A stretch of DNA of 64,000 bases from PALSA-894 sp963734185 (GCA_963734185.1 CAVTGA010000001.1:930001-994000); one strand, 5' to 3'; numbered from the stretch's first letter, positions 1 to 8,420 are shown. Program-made: numbers and translations. Notes: generated by a model not told the origin, from the sequence alone.

Positions 1-23
1 TCACGGGCGAGAGGAGAGTTCAT
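1..23 (-). CDS. possible 5' end of a CDS running off the left edge
   Basis: An ATG on the minus strand (21-23) opens a frame M-N-S-P-L-A-R that leaves the window. It lies 9 bases beyond the stop of the peptidase C26 gene and would be its next operon member. Too short to identify. Confidence 0.3.
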
Positions 24-32
24 CGGAGGTCG

Positions 33-800
33 CTAACCGCGTTTGGGTTCCCGCAGCGCCGCGCCGAACGCCTCAAACAAGGTGCGGTTCACCGGATTGC
101 TTTGCGCGTCGTATTCCGCATGCCACTGCACGCCGAGTGCAAAGCCCGGCGCATCGGCCACGCGAATGGCCTCGATGGTGCCGTCTTCCGCCACGCCCTC
201 GACCACGATGCGCTTGCCGGGAACGTCGATGCCTTGGCCGTGCAGCGAGTTCACGCGGATGGTCTCGCAGCCGAGGATTTTCGCGAAGGCGCCGTCCGGC
301 ACGAGGCGCACTTCGTGCCGGTCGGCGAAGATGACGAGCGGGTCGGGATGGACTTCGCCGTTCTCCAGCCGCGGCATGCGGTGGTTCATGCGCCCGGGCA
401 GCTCGCGGATTTCGGGATGCAGCGAGCAGCCGAACGCGACGCTCATCTCCTGGAACCCGCGGCAGATGCCGAACAGCGGCACGCCGCGGTCGACGCACGC
501 TTCGACCAGGGCGAGCGCGAGCGCGTCGCGGTCGTTGTCGTAGGGCTCGTGGCGCGGGTGCGGCTCGAGGCCGAAGCGGGTCGGATGCACGTTGGCGCGC
601 GCGCCGGTGAGCAGGATGCCGTCGACCGTGTCGAGCAGGGCGCCGATGTCGGTGAGGTCCGGGGCGCCGGCGAACATCAGCGGCAGCGCGCCCGCGACCT
701 CAGCCACGGCGCGCAGGTTGCGCTCGCCGACCATTTGCGTCGCCCAGCGGTCCTCGACCAGGCGCGCGTTGCCGATTACCCCGACCACGGGCTTCGTCAT
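33..800 (-). CDS. class I glutamine amidotransferase-like / peptidase C26 (gamma-glutamyl hydrolase family)
   Basis: 255 aa, cytosolic. The family (PuuD-like) hydrolyses gamma-glutamyl amides such as gamma-glutamyl-GABA. Visible: the N-terminal strand 'KPVVGVIGN', the nucleophile elbow 'GICRGFQEM' with Cys near residue 112, and the His/Glu end of the triad in 'QWHAEYD' near residue 227. The frame is open further upstream, but the internal ATG at 798-800 starts exactly at the conserved first strand, so I chose it. It lies alone on the minus strand unless the frame at its 3' side is real. The substrate cannot be fixed from sequence: PuuD-type putrescine catabolism is possible, but no puuABC genes are near. 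Confidence 0.85.
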   Translation of the reverse strand: MTKPVVGVIGNARLVEDRWATQMVGERNLRAVAEVAGALPLMFAGAPDLTDIGALLDTVDGILLTGARANVHPTRFGLEPHPRHEPYDNDRDALALALVEACVDRGVPLFGICRGFQEMSVAFGCSLHPEIRELPGRMNHRMPRLENGEVHPDPLVIFADRHEVRLVPDGAFAKILGCETIRVNSLHGQGIDVPGKRIVVEGVAEDGTIEAIRVADAPGFALGVQWHAEYDAQSNPVNRTLFEAFGAALREPKRG

Positions 801-925
801 TGCCAAGCTCTCATCGTCGCGCGCGGAGGCGCGCATTGACGGTCATGTACCGCCGATTCAGGCGCGAGGCAAAGGAATGGCATGCATACGGCCGCTCTGC
901 CGCGCCGCCACCGTTCTCCTAGGGT

Positions 926-1047
926 GTAGGGCGGGCAAAGGCGCATCGCTCCGACCTTAGTTTGAGCAAAGGCGGGAAAGCGCCGTGCCCGCGTCATTGC
1001 GCGCCCGTGGGAGAGACGGCGGGCACGCTTCGCTTTGCCCGCCCTAC
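926..1047. repeat. dispersed palindromic repeat (gtaggg..gggcaaagg / cctttgccc..ccctac type)
   Basis: The ends are inverted: GTAGGGCGGGCAAAG at 926 and CTTTGCCCGCCCTAC ending at 1047. It fills most of the gap between the peptidase gene and the YCII gene. Relatives occur at 25044-25115 and at the group II intron insertion site. Confidence 0.65.
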
Positions 1048-1334
1048 GGCAACGCGCCGAGCCGCAAGGTCCAGGGCGAGATGCTCTTGATGCGCAAGAG
1101 GTCCATGCGGTGCCAGGGATCGGCGTTGAACCGGTCCCGGATCTCTTGCGCCGAGTTGGCGCGGATGATGACCAGCACGTCGGGTTCCTGCAGCGGCCCG
1201 CCGAGGAGTACGAAGCCCTCGGCGTGCAGGGCATCCATGAAGTCGGCATGTGCGCGCCAGGCGTCCTGCTGCTCCATAGGGCGGCCGCGCTGGTAGGCCG
1301 GGCCGCGGCTGTTGACGACGGCGAAGAGGGGCAT
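1044..1334 (-). CDS. YCII-domain protein
   Basis: 96 aa, small ferredoxin-like fold. Visible family features are an N-terminal strand ('PLFAVVNSRGP'), a short helix with 'HADFMDALHAEGFVLLGGP', and the tail 'NADPWHRMDLLRIKSISPW'. YciI relatives carry a conserved His/Asp pair and are thought to be small enzymes or dehalogenase-like; no exact reaction is known. The start at 1332-1334 removes an unconserved extension. It follows the frameshifted metallo-hydrolase with 11 bases between them, so the two probably share a transcript. Confidence 0.7.
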   Translation of the reverse strand: MPLFAVVNSRGPAYQRGRPMEQQDAWRAHADFMDALHAEGFVLLGGPLQEPDVLVIIRANSAQEIRDRFNADPWHRMDLLRIKSISPWTLRLGALP

Positions 1335-1345
1335 GTGCCGCGGCT

Positions 1346-2222
1346 TCAGGCCGTGACCACCTTGAATCCATCCTCCCAGCGCTTCACCCGGCCGGTCGAG
1401 GGGGACGGGAAGTGCGCCGTGCACATCAGGGTGGCCGTGTCGCAGAACCGCTCGAACAGCCTGCGACGTGACTCTCCCGCTTGTTTGGAATCATAGTCGG
1501 CGCGCATGCCGAGCTCGGGGTAGCGCGCCTGCAGCGGCGAATGGATCATGTCGCCGGTGAGCAACGCATCCTGGCCCGCCTTGCCGACCTGCACCGAGAA
1601 GTGGTCGATGGTGTGGCCGGGGCTGGGGACGAGCTGCACCAGGTTGTCGAGCGCATGGTCGCTCCGCACCACGTCCGCACGCTTGGCCTCGACGATCGGC
1701 AGCACCGAATCCGTGATGTGCGGATGGGCGTCCGGCTGCTCCTTCTGCTTGGCGGTCCAGTGCGCCAGTTCGCGGTCGGCGAACAGGTATCTGGCCTTGG
1801 GGAAGGTCGGCACCCAGCGCCCATCGCTCAGCCGCGTATTCCAGCCGACGTGGTCGGGATGCAGGTGCGTGCACATCACGTAATCGATGTCGCCGAGGCC
1901 AAGGCCGGTCGCGGCCAGGTTGCGCTCGTACTGTTCGCTGGTGCGCATATGCCAGGCCGGGCGCGCCGGACGGGGCTTGTGATTGCCGACGCAGGTGTCG
2001 ACGAGGATGGTGTGATGCGGCGTGCGCACCAGGTAGCTCTGCACGCACAGCACGATCTTCTTGGGTCGCCGGATCGAGGAACTTCGGCTCGAGCCAGGAG
2101 CGATGCTGATCGAGCACCTCCTTGGTCAGGGCGGGGAAGAACTCGAGCATGTCGAAGAACGGCGCCTGTTGCTCGACGACCTGGTGGATCGTGACGTTGC
2201 CGAGGGTGATGGGAGAGGGCAT
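1346..2222 (-). pseudogene. MBL-fold metallo-hydrolase, frameshifted
   Basis: Two frames together make one metallo-beta-lactamase-fold hydrolase of about 291 aa. The N-terminal part begins at the ATG 2220-2222 ('MPSPITLGNVTIHQVVEQQ') and runs to 'FLDPATQ'. The rest is in another frame from about 2055 ('IVLCVQSYLVRTPHHTILVD') and carries the zinc motif 'THLHPDHVGW', a later 'SPGHTIDHFS', the Asp of 'LLTGDMIHS' and a final 'TAHFPSP'. One surplus base in the run at 2056-2065 joins them. Either this is a sequencing error or a young pseudogene; all catalytic residues are intact. The family includes lactonase-like and aryl-ester-like hydrolases, and the substrate is unknown. Confidence 0.75.
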
Positions 2223-2331
2223 CGGTTTCCCCGCGTTCTGGAATGCTTCGCACCGAGGGTAGACGGGAGTGGCGAAGTGCGAAAGGATCAAGGGGCGAGA
2301 AAGCGGACTCGCGCGACATCGGGGAGCGACC

Positions 2332-2574
2332 ATGGGAACGACACCGCGCAAGGCCGGGAAGCCGAAAGCCAAGCGGGCGCGCGACCGCTGCCAGCCGCTG
2401 CGCGATCTGCTCGCCATCAATCAACGACAGATCGACGACGTCGAAAAAGCCCTCGCCGATCCGGATATTCCCGAGGGCATCAAGCGGGGCTTGCGGGCAC
2501 TGCTCGCCCGGCTGCAGGCGTTCCGCCGCCGGCTCGAGGCGGCGCTGCGCAAGTGCGAGCGGCAGAACAGGTGA
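2332..2574 (+). CDS. small basic helical protein of unknown function
   Basis: 80 aa. I do not recognise it. It is Lys/Arg-rich at the N-terminus and then helical ('QPLRDLLAINQRQIDDVEKA', 'KRGLRALLARLQAFRRRLEA'), consistent with a two-helix hairpin. The start at ATG 2332 follows 'ggggagcgacc', a plausible ribosome site. It is divergent from the metallo-hydrolase gene and is followed by a palindromic repeat. Confidence 0.5.
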   Translation: MGTTPRKAGKPKAKRARDRCQPLRDLLAINQRQIDDVEKALADPDIPEGIKRGLRALLARLQAFRRRLEAALRKCERQNR

Positions 2575-2579
2575 GGAGT

Positions 2580-2693
2580 AGGTGGGTTAGCCCTCAAGCG
2601 CGTTTACGCGCGTCTTTGACGCGCTATGGGCGTAACCCGCCGATCGAACCGTGTACCGGGATGGCGGATTACGCTTCGCTAATCCGCCCTACG
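2580..2693. repeat. dispersed palindromic repeat
   Basis: The right end holds the perfect hairpin GGCGGATTA-cgcttcgc-TAATCCGCC followed by CTACG (2662-2693). The left part (gtaggtgggtta...gtaacccgcc) is a diverged inverted copy. The hairpin core recurs at 3171-3204. Confidence 0.65.
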
Positions 2694-2777
2694 CGTCACG
2701 AACGCAAAGCGCGCAAGTAGGTGCCAGCGATCAAGCGGATAGCCGCCGTCGCCGACCATAAGGCCGAAACGTCCAGA

Positions 2778-3077
2778 TCACGGCGCCTTGCGCGGCTTGC
2801 CATGGCGTGTGCGCAGCACCGCCCGCATCGTGTCGCCGACGATCGCTGGCATGTCGTCGCGCAGCTTCCGAACGGCCGTGTCCACGCGATCGAGGCGGCC
2901 GTCGACTTGGTCGAATCGGCGGTCGACCTGATCGAATCTCTGGTCTGTTCTGGCCTGGAAGGCCAGCAGGTCCTTGTGCACGCCTTTGACCTGCTGGGTC
3001 AGGAACCCGAACGAGCCTTCGATCGCACTGACGCGGCGTTTGAGGTCGCGAATCTCGGCTTCGATGTTGATGGCCAT
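2778..3077 (-). CDS. small coiled-coil protein of unknown function
   Basis: 99 aa. The middle shows a repeated seven-residue unit ('QRFDQVDRRFDQVDGRLDRVD' region, about residues 50-70), a strong coiled-coil signal of the kind common in small alphaproteobacterial proteins of unknown role. The N-terminus 'MAINIEAEIRDLKRRVSAIE' is also heptad-like. There is no signal peptide or membrane segment. It is single, between two copies of the GGCGGATTA hairpin repeat. Confidence 0.6.
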   Translation of the reverse strand: MAINIEAEIRDLKRRVSAIEGSFGFLTQQVKGVHKDLLAFQARTDQRFDQVDRRFDQVDGRLDRVDTAVRKLRDDMPAIVGDTMRAVLRTRHGKPRKAP

Positions 3078-3170
3078 GCGTCTTCATGCCACTGCCGGCT
3101 GGACCACGCAATTGCGCCTTCGCGCATTGGCGAATCGAAGGCGACCCGGATCGTACCGTGTGTCGGATGA

Positions 3171-3204
3171 GATGGCGGATTACGCTTCGCTAATCCGCCC
3201 TACG
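3171..3204. repeat. dispersed palindromic repeat, second copy of GGCGGATTA hairpin
   Basis: Identical hairpin core to 2660-2693, with the same 'ctacg' border. It ends 9 bases before the stop codon of the VOC gene, where it could act as a minus-strand terminator hairpin. Confidence 0.65.
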
Positions 3205-3213
3205 GGCTACTCA

Positions 3214-3654
3214 CTACATCGCCATGCCCTTGTCCGCGAGCTCCTGCTTCGCCTTGGCGGATTTCGTGCCGTCGAGCCCCATGCCGCGCAGCACATGCGG
3301 CGCCTTGGAGAACTGGATGTCGGCATAGCCGACCACCTCGATGCGGTTGCCCCAGGGATCGAGGAAGTCGAGGAACGGCCCCTCCACCATTGTTGCGCCC
3401 GCGGCCTCGGCGAGCTGCTTCACCTCCGCGCGGTCGTCGACCACGAGGCCGAAATGCCGGTGGCGGTCTTTGTGCGGCTCCTTGACTTCGCTCAGCGCCA
3501 GGAACTGGTCGCCCATGTCGATGAACGCCTGGCCCTTGCCGCGTCCGCGCAGCGTGAAGCGAAAGATCTTGCCGTAGAAGGCGAGCGCCTCCTCGATGTC
3601 GCCGACTTCGAGCGCGACGTGATTGATGCCGATGAGGCGGGGGAGGGCGGGCAT
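3214..3654 (-). CDS. VOC-family (glyoxalase/dioxygenase superfamily) protein
   Basis: 146 aa, a single vicinal-oxygen-chelate module. Landmarks: 'GINHVALEVGDIEEALAFYG' (first metal-ligand His), the central 'RHRHFGLVVDDRAEVKQLAE', and 'FLDPWGNRIEVVGYADIQF' with the Glu ligand. The ATG at 3652-3654 begins at the domain; the open frame further upstream is repeat-derived. The substrate cannot be deduced: VOC members include glyoxalase I, dioxygenases and resistance proteins. Confidence 0.8.
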   Translation of the reverse strand: MPALPRLIGINHVALEVGDIEEALAFYGKIFRFTLRGRGKGQAFIDMGDQFLALSEVKEPHKDRHRHFGLVVDDRAEVKQLAEAAGATMVEGPFLDFLDPWGNRIEVVGYADIQFSKAPHVLRGMGLDGTKSAKAKQELADKGMAM

Positions 3655-3766
3655 GGGGGTGCTCCTTGGGCCGGCGCGGCAGGCCTGAAGCGGCATGTGG
3701 GGATTGGACGTCGTTTCTTGTAGCTCGCATGAAGCGAAGCGGAATGCGGGAGCGTTCCTCCAATTT

Positions 3767-3856
3767 GTCATGGCCGGGCTTGTCCCGGCCATCTACGTCT
3801 TGTTGCCTGTGAAACGAAGAAAGACGTGGATGCCCGGCACAAGGCCGGGCATGACG
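3767..3856. repeat. dispersed repeat (gtcatggccggg ... gccgggcatgac type)
   Basis: An inverted structure bounded by GTCATGGCCGGGC and GCCGGGCATGACG, with the internal word 'acgtggatgcccg'. A related, longer copy lies at 59508-59634. It occupies the gap upstream of the VOC gene. Confidence 0.65.
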
Positions 3857-3925
3857 CAGCAGATATGCCCGCATCCCAAGTGCCAGGTCTAGGGTGCTGC
3901 GGACGGAATGACCAAAAGCTCGGGT

Positions 3926-4882
3926 CTAGTCATCTGATTGCTTCGCATCAGCACGCAGCGTCGCGCGAATTGTGGCGGCCAACAGGTTTCCAGCTTTTTG
4001 TAAATCCGTGATATCCCAGATAACCGTGACCAAATGGTTGGTGTCAAAGTGCGTTTGCTTCTCCGTCCAAGCATTTTTCTCGCAGGTATAGATTACGGGC
4101 AGACCTAGACCTTCACCGTATCCCGCTTCCCAATAGGCACCTGGGCTACCATGTGTCAGGTCTGAAATAACAAATCGCGACCCCAAGATCGCGGCTCTCA
4201 GTTGATCGTCAATGATGCCAGCCGGTTGCTCGTCAGTTAGCAGCCGAAGCTCAAATCCAGTTCGCGCTACCGCTGGCCGGAAACACTCGTCGACCACTCG
4301 ATTGAGGTCTGCCTGCCCGAATTTCAGCGCCATGAAAGCAAGTCGGCTTTCGACATTGGACTTCTTGAGAGTCTCATACCGTTGCCATCCGGCCATTGTC
4401 AGTTGGATTCCGACCTTGCCGTTGCCAGTATCCTTTATCCGGTACAATTGCTCCGGCTCCAGTTGAGAATGCAACCACCCCCAGGCTTGAGAATCACCGC
4501 TAGGTGATAATGCGGTACCAATTGTCGCTGCGATTACGCTATTGCTAGCTTCGGCCCATTCAAACGCGCTCGGCTGATTGTCGCCGGCCCACAGTATGAA
4601 AAGGTCAGCTTGTTGCTGCGGTGTCGGCAAACGCTGTTGCTTCCAAAAAAAAGCCAATTCGTCACTTCCAAAGACGTGGAGGTGCTCTTTGTCACCTGAC
4701 CGCTGCATTCTTCGAAGCGTATGACTCATCATCGCTCGTCGAACCGGTGCTTCGCGAAATTTGGAAGGAAGCGTTGCTACCGCTGTGCCCGTCAGCGCAA
4801 ATGCGCCACATCGCGGGCATTCGAATCTAGTGAAGTCTCCGAGGCCTTGTTGGCCGGTAGCTCCAGCCGTTTCACACAACAC
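3926..4882 (-). CDS. zinc-ribbon protein with a C-terminal nucleoside 2-deoxyribosyltransferase/TIR-like domain
   Basis: 318 aa from a GTG start. N-terminus: 'FECPRCGAFALTG' looks like half of a zinc ribbon. The C-terminal third has the sequence 'RLAFMALKFG', then 'IIDDQLRAAILGSRFVISDL' and 'YWEAGYGEGLGLPVIYTCE', which is the pattern of Rossmann-like folds related to nucleoside 2-deoxyribosyltransferases and TIR-like NAD hydrolases (the conserved Glu in 'WEAGY' would be catalytic). The middle is unrecognised. The gene is visibly less GC-rich than its neighbours and stands alone, suggesting acquisition; a nucleotide-cleaving defence role is possible but inferred. An ATG at 4890-4892 starts an out-of-frame 'MPNCVV' (see findings). 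Confidence 0.6.
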   Translation of the reverse strand: MLCETAGATGQQGLGDFTRFECPRCGAFALTGTAVATLPSKFREAPVRRAMMSHTLRRMQRSGDKEHLHVFGSDELAFFWKQQRLPTPQQQADLFILWAGDNQPSAFEWAEASNSVIAATIGTALSPSGDSQAWGWLHSQLEPEQLYRIKDTGNGKVGIQLTMAGWQRYETLKKSNVESRLAFMALKFGQADLNRVVDECFRPAVARTGFELRLLTDEQPAGIIDDQLRAAILGSRFVISDLTHGSPGAYWEAGYGEGLGLPVIYTCEKNAWTEKQTHFDTNHLVTVIWDITDLQKAGNLLAATIRATLRADAKQSDD

Positions 4883-4942
4883 AATTAGGCATCAAGGAAT
4901 TTCCTAGCTATCGAAGCGGACGACATGTGGCGAGAAATCAAA

Positions 4943-7900
4943 TCACTCCGCCGCCTCCGTCCTCCGCTTCCTCTCCGCCGCTCCCCTCCGCGCCAGCACC
5001 GGCTTGAGGAACGCCCCGGTATAACTGCGTTTCTCCTTCACCACGTCCTCCGGCGTGCCGGCCGCGACGATCTCGCCGCCGCCGTCGCCGCCTTCGGGGC
5101 CGAGGTCGATGATCCAGTCGGCGGTCTTGATCACTTCGAGATTGTGCTCGATCACCACCACGGTGTTGCCGCCGGCGACGAGCTGGTGCAGCACGTCGAG
5201 CAGCTTGGCCACGTCGTGGAAATGCAGCCCGGTGGTGGGCTCGTCCAATATGTACAATGTGCGGCCGGTGGCGCGGCGCGACAGCTCCTTGGCGAGCTTC
5301 ACGCGCTGGGCCTCGCCGCCCGACAGCGTGGTCGCCTGCTGGCCGACGTGGATGTAGCCGAGGCCGACGCGCTGCAAGGTCTCGAGCACCTGGCGGATGC
5401 GCGGCACGGCGCGGAAGAAGTCGGTCGCCTCGTCCACCGTCATGTCGAGTACGTCGGCGATCGACTTGCTCTTGAATACGACCTCGAGCGTCTCGCGGTT
5501 GTAGCGCTTGCCCTTGCAGACATCGCAGGTGACGTACACATCCGGCAAAAAGTGCATCTCGATCTTGATCACGCCGTCGCCTTGGCAGGCCTCGCAGCGT
5601 CCGCCCTTGACGTTGAACGAGAAGCGTCCGGGCTCGTAGCCGCGCGCCTTGGACTCGGGCAGGCCGGCGAACCACTCGCGGATCGGCGTGAACGCGCCGG
5701 TGTAGGTCGCGGGGTTGGAGCGCGGCGTACGGCCGATCGGCGACTGGTCGATGTCGATCACCTTGTCGAGGTGCTCAAGCCCCTCGAGCCGATCGTGCGG
5801 GGCCGGAGCCTCGGAGGCGCCGTTGAGCCTTCGCGCAGTCGCGCGGTAGAGCGTGTCAACCAGGAGCGTGGACTTGCCGCCGCCCGACACGCCGGTGACG
5901 CAGGTGAACAGTCCGAGCGGGATTTCCGCGGTGACGTTCTTCAAATTGTTGCCGCGCGCGCCGACCACCCGCAGCGTCCGGCGGTTGCGCGGCTGGCGCT
6001 CAGGGATCGGGATGGTCAACTCGCCGGTGAGGTACTGCCCGGTGAGCGAGGCCGGATCGCGCATGATGTCGTCGGGCGTGCCTTGCGCCACGATCTTGCC
6101 GCCGTGCACGCCGGCGCCGGGGCCGACGTCGACCACGTAGTCGGCGACGCGGATCGCGTCCTCATCGTGCTCGACCACGATCACGGTGTTGCCGAGGTCG
6201 CGCAGCCGTTTCAGCGTCTCGAGCAGGCGCGCATTGTCGCGCTGATGCAGGCCGATGGAAGGCTCGTCGAGCACATAGAGCACGCCGGTCAGGCCTGAGC
6301 CGATCTGCGAGGCCAAGCGGATGCGCTGGCTCTCGCCGCCCGACAAGGTACCGGAGGAGCGCGCCAAAGTGAGGTATTCGAGCCCGACGTCGACCAGGAA
6401 TTTCAGTCGTTCGCGGATCTCCTTGAGCACGCGCACCGCGATCTCGTTCTGCTGTTTGGTCAGGAGCGGCGGCAGCGCGGCGAACCATTCGCCGGCGCGC
6501 TTGACCGACAATTCGGCCACTTCGCCGATGTGCTTGCCTCCGACCTTGACGCACAGCGCCTCGGGTTTCAGGCGGTTGCCGTTGCAGGCCGCGCACGGGA
6601 TGTCGGTGAAATACTTGGCGATCTCCTCGCGCGCCCACTCGCTCTCGGTCTCGCGCCAGCGCCGCTCCAGGTTGGTCACCACGCCCTCGAACGGCTTCCT
6701 CGTCTCGTAGGAGCGCAGGCCGTCGTCGTAGGAGAAGCGGATCGCCTCCTCGCCCGAGCCGGTGAGGATGGCGTCCTGCGCCTTGCGCGGCAGGTCCTTC
6801 CATTTCGCGTCGAGCGTGAACCGGTAGTGCTTGGCAAGCGCGGTCAGCGTCTGCGTGTAGTAGGGGCTGGTAGACTTGGCCCATGGCGCGATCGCGCCTT
6901 GCCGCAAGGTGCGGTCCTTGTCGGGGATCACCAGGTCGGCGTCGATGTGCTGCTCGACGCCGAGCCCGCCGCAGGCCGGGCAGGCACCGAACGGGTTGTT
7001 GAACGAGAACAGCCGCGGCTCGATCTCAGGGATAGTGAAGCCCGAGACCGGACAGGCGAATTTCTCCGAGAAGATCAGGCGCTCGGGGCCCGATTGGTCG
7101 TGGATTTTGGCGACCTTCTTCTCCGCGAGCTCGGTCTTACCCTCCCCTGAAAGGGGAGGGTCGGCGCGCAGTGCCGGGGAGGGGTCATTCTTACTGCCTT
7201 TGACCCCCACCCGGCGAGCTTCGCTCGCCGACCTCCCCCTTTCAGGGGGAGGTGACGGAGCGTGCGGAGAGTCAGCGAACTCAGCAACGGCCAGGCCGTC
7301 GGCGAGCTTGAGGCACTGCTCGAGCGAATCCGCGAGCCGCGTGCCGATGTCGGGTCGCACCACGATGCGGTCGACCACCACGTCGATGTCGTGGGTGAAC
7401 TTCTTGTCGAGCGCCGGCACTTCGGCGATCTCGTAGAATTTGCCGTCGACCTTGACGCGCTGGTAGCCCTTCTTGAGGAACTCGGCGAGCTCCTTGCGGT
7501 ACTCGCCCTTGCGCCCGCGCACCACCGGCGCCAGCAGATAGAGCCGCGTGCCCTCGGGCAGCGCGAGGATGCGATCGACCATCTGCGAGATGGTCTGGCT
7601 CTCGATCGGCAGCCCGGTCGCCGGCGAATAGGGCACGCCGACACGCGCCCACAGCAGGCGCATGTAGTCGTAGATCTCGGTGACGGTGCCGACGGTCGAG
7701 CGCGGGTTGCGCGAGGTGGTCTTCTGCTCGATCGAGATCGCGGGCGAGAGACCGTCGATCTGGTCGACGTCCGGCTTCTGCATCATCTCGAGGAACTGGC
7801 GTGCATAGGCCGACAGGCTCTCGACGTAGCGGCGCTGGCCCTCGGCATAGATGGTGTCGAAGGCGAGCGAGGACTTGCCCGAGCCGGACAGCCCGGTGAA

Positions 7901-8026
7901 CACCACCAGGGCATCGCGCGGAATATCGAGGTCGACGTTCTTTAGATTGTGCTCGCGCGCGCCGCGGATCGAGATCATGCGGGCGTCGGGGCGGCGCGGG
8001 CGATTCTTGTCGAACAGGTCGTTCAT
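4943..8026 (-). CDS. uvrA: excinuclease ABC subunit A
   Basis: 1027 aa, the damage-recognition ATPase of nucleotide excision repair, loading UvrB on lesions. Two ABC modules: Walker A 'GLSGSGKSS' (about residue 45) and 'GVSGGGKST'; signatures 'LSGGESQRIRLASQIG' and 'LSGGEAQRVKLAKEL'; Walker B 'VLDEPSIGLH' and 'ILDEPTTGLH'. Zinc modules are 'CPVSGFTIPEIEPR...CPACGGLG' and 'CEACQGDG...CDVCKGKRYN'. The start is the ATG at 8024-8026, because the upstream open frame lies beyond the LexA box. About 40 residues (near 257-296) are encoded by a palindromic repeat inserted in frame just before the first zinc module; they are rich in Pro, Ser and Arg and absent from typical UvrA. Confidence 0.97.
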   Translation of the reverse strand: MNDLFDKNRPRRPDARMISIRGAREHNLKNVDLDIPRDALVVFTGLSGSGKSSLAFDTIYAEGQRRYVESLSAYARQFLEMMQKPDVDQIDGLSPAISIEQKTTSRNPRSTVGTVTEIYDYMRLLWARVGVPYSPATGLPIESQTISQMVDRILALPEGTRLYLLAPVVRGRKGEYRKELAEFLKKGYQRVKVDGKFYEIAEVPALDKKFTHDIDVVVDRIVVRPDIGTRLADSLEQCLKLADGLAVAEFADSPHAPSPPPERGRSASEARRVGVKGSKNDPSPALRADPPLSGEGKTELAEKKVAKIHDQSGPERLIFSEKFACPVSGFTIPEIEPRLFSFNNPFGACPACGGLGVEQHIDADLVIPDKDRTLRQGAIAPWAKSTSPYYTQTLTALAKHYRFTLDAKWKDLPRKAQDAILTGSGEEAIRFSYDDGLRSYETRKPFEGVVTNLERRWRETESEWAREEIAKYFTDIPCAACNGNRLKPEALCVKVGGKHIGEVAELSVKRAGEWFAALPPLLTKQQNEIAVRVLKEIRERLKFLVDVGLEYLTLARSSGTLSGGESQRIRLASQIGSGLTGVLYVLDEPSIGLHQRDNARLLETLKRLRDLGNTVIVVEHDEDAIRVADYVVDVGPGAGVHGGKIVAQGTPDDIMRDPASLTGQYLTGELTIPIPERQPRNRRTLRVVGARGNNLKNVTAEIPLGLFTCVTGVSGGGKSTLLVDTLYRATARRLNGASEAPAPHDRLEGLEHLDKVIDIDQSPIGRTPRSNPATYTGAFTPIREWFAGLPESKARGYEPGRFSFNVKGGRCEACQGDGVIKIEMHFLPDVYVTCDVCKGKRYNRETLEVVFKSKSIADVLDMTVDEATDFFRAVPRIRQVLETLQRVGLGYIHVGQQATTLSGGEAQRVKLAKELSRRATGRTLYILDEPTTGLHFHDVAKLLDVLHQLVAGGNTVVVIEHNLEVIKTADWIIDLGPEGGDGGGEIVAAGTPEDVVKEKRSYTGAFLKPVLARRGAAERKRRTEAAE
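7139..7254. repeat. palindromic repeat inserted in frame inside uvrA
   Basis: Inverted arms CCTCCCCTGAAAGGGGAGG at the left and CCTCCCCCTTTCAGGGGGAGG at the right enclose a smaller palindrome CGGCGAGCTTCGCTCGCCG. The length keeps the uvrA frame. Comparable ctcccc...ggggag repeats sit between genes at 58301-58478. Confidence 0.8.
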
Positions 8027-8034
8027 GAGCGCTG

Positions 8035-8049
8035 GAACATAATGAGAAC
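8035..8049 (-). promoter_or_regulatory. LexA (SOS) box upstream of uvrA
   Basis: Reads GTTC-TCATTAT-GTTC on the minus strand, a perfect match to the alphaproteobacterial direct-repeat LexA site GTTC-N7-GTTC. It lies 9 bases upstream of the uvrA start codon, so LexA would block transcription or its initiation, and DNA damage would induce it. Confidence 0.75.
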
Positions 8050-8106
8050 GCGAGGATTTGGCCAGCCCCAGCCATTGCATGGCCGGTCCGACGGGGCGAG
8101 AAGCGC

Positions 8107-8115
8107 TGTGGATAA
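8107..8115 (-). promoter_or_regulatory. single consensus DnaA box
   Basis: TTATCCACA on the minus strand, an exact DnaA box, in the 394-base gap between uvrA and the DCC gene. It is alone, without a cluster or AT-rich unwinding element, so it is not an origin. Apart from it and the LexA site I see nothing else in this gap. Confidence 0.35.
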
Positions 8116-8420
8116 CGGCTTCGGTCCGATCCGGGGGCACCGAGCCGCTAGAAGCTAAGCCGATGCGCCTGAAAAACAAGATCGCGATGTCGCCGCGATC
8201 GCAGGCGGCGGGCCGCTGATCAGCCGCGCGCGAGCCGCCGGCGTTCCCGGCGGTGAGGTCGTGCGAGGCGTACGGTCCGCTGCGCGCGGGCTGCACGAGA
8301 CGCGCAGCACGGTTTGACGCACATATTTTCGCAGAGGTTGACTTAATCGCTGGCGGTGCCGGGCCACCTTCGCTACGATCAGTCAGCGAAATCTCCGAAC
8401 GTAACTGTACTTTGAGTTGT

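Noticed and set aside
8027..8420. Replication origin because of a DnaA box near uvrA
   Set aside because: Only one box, no cluster or AT-rich unwinding region, and no dnaA/parA context.
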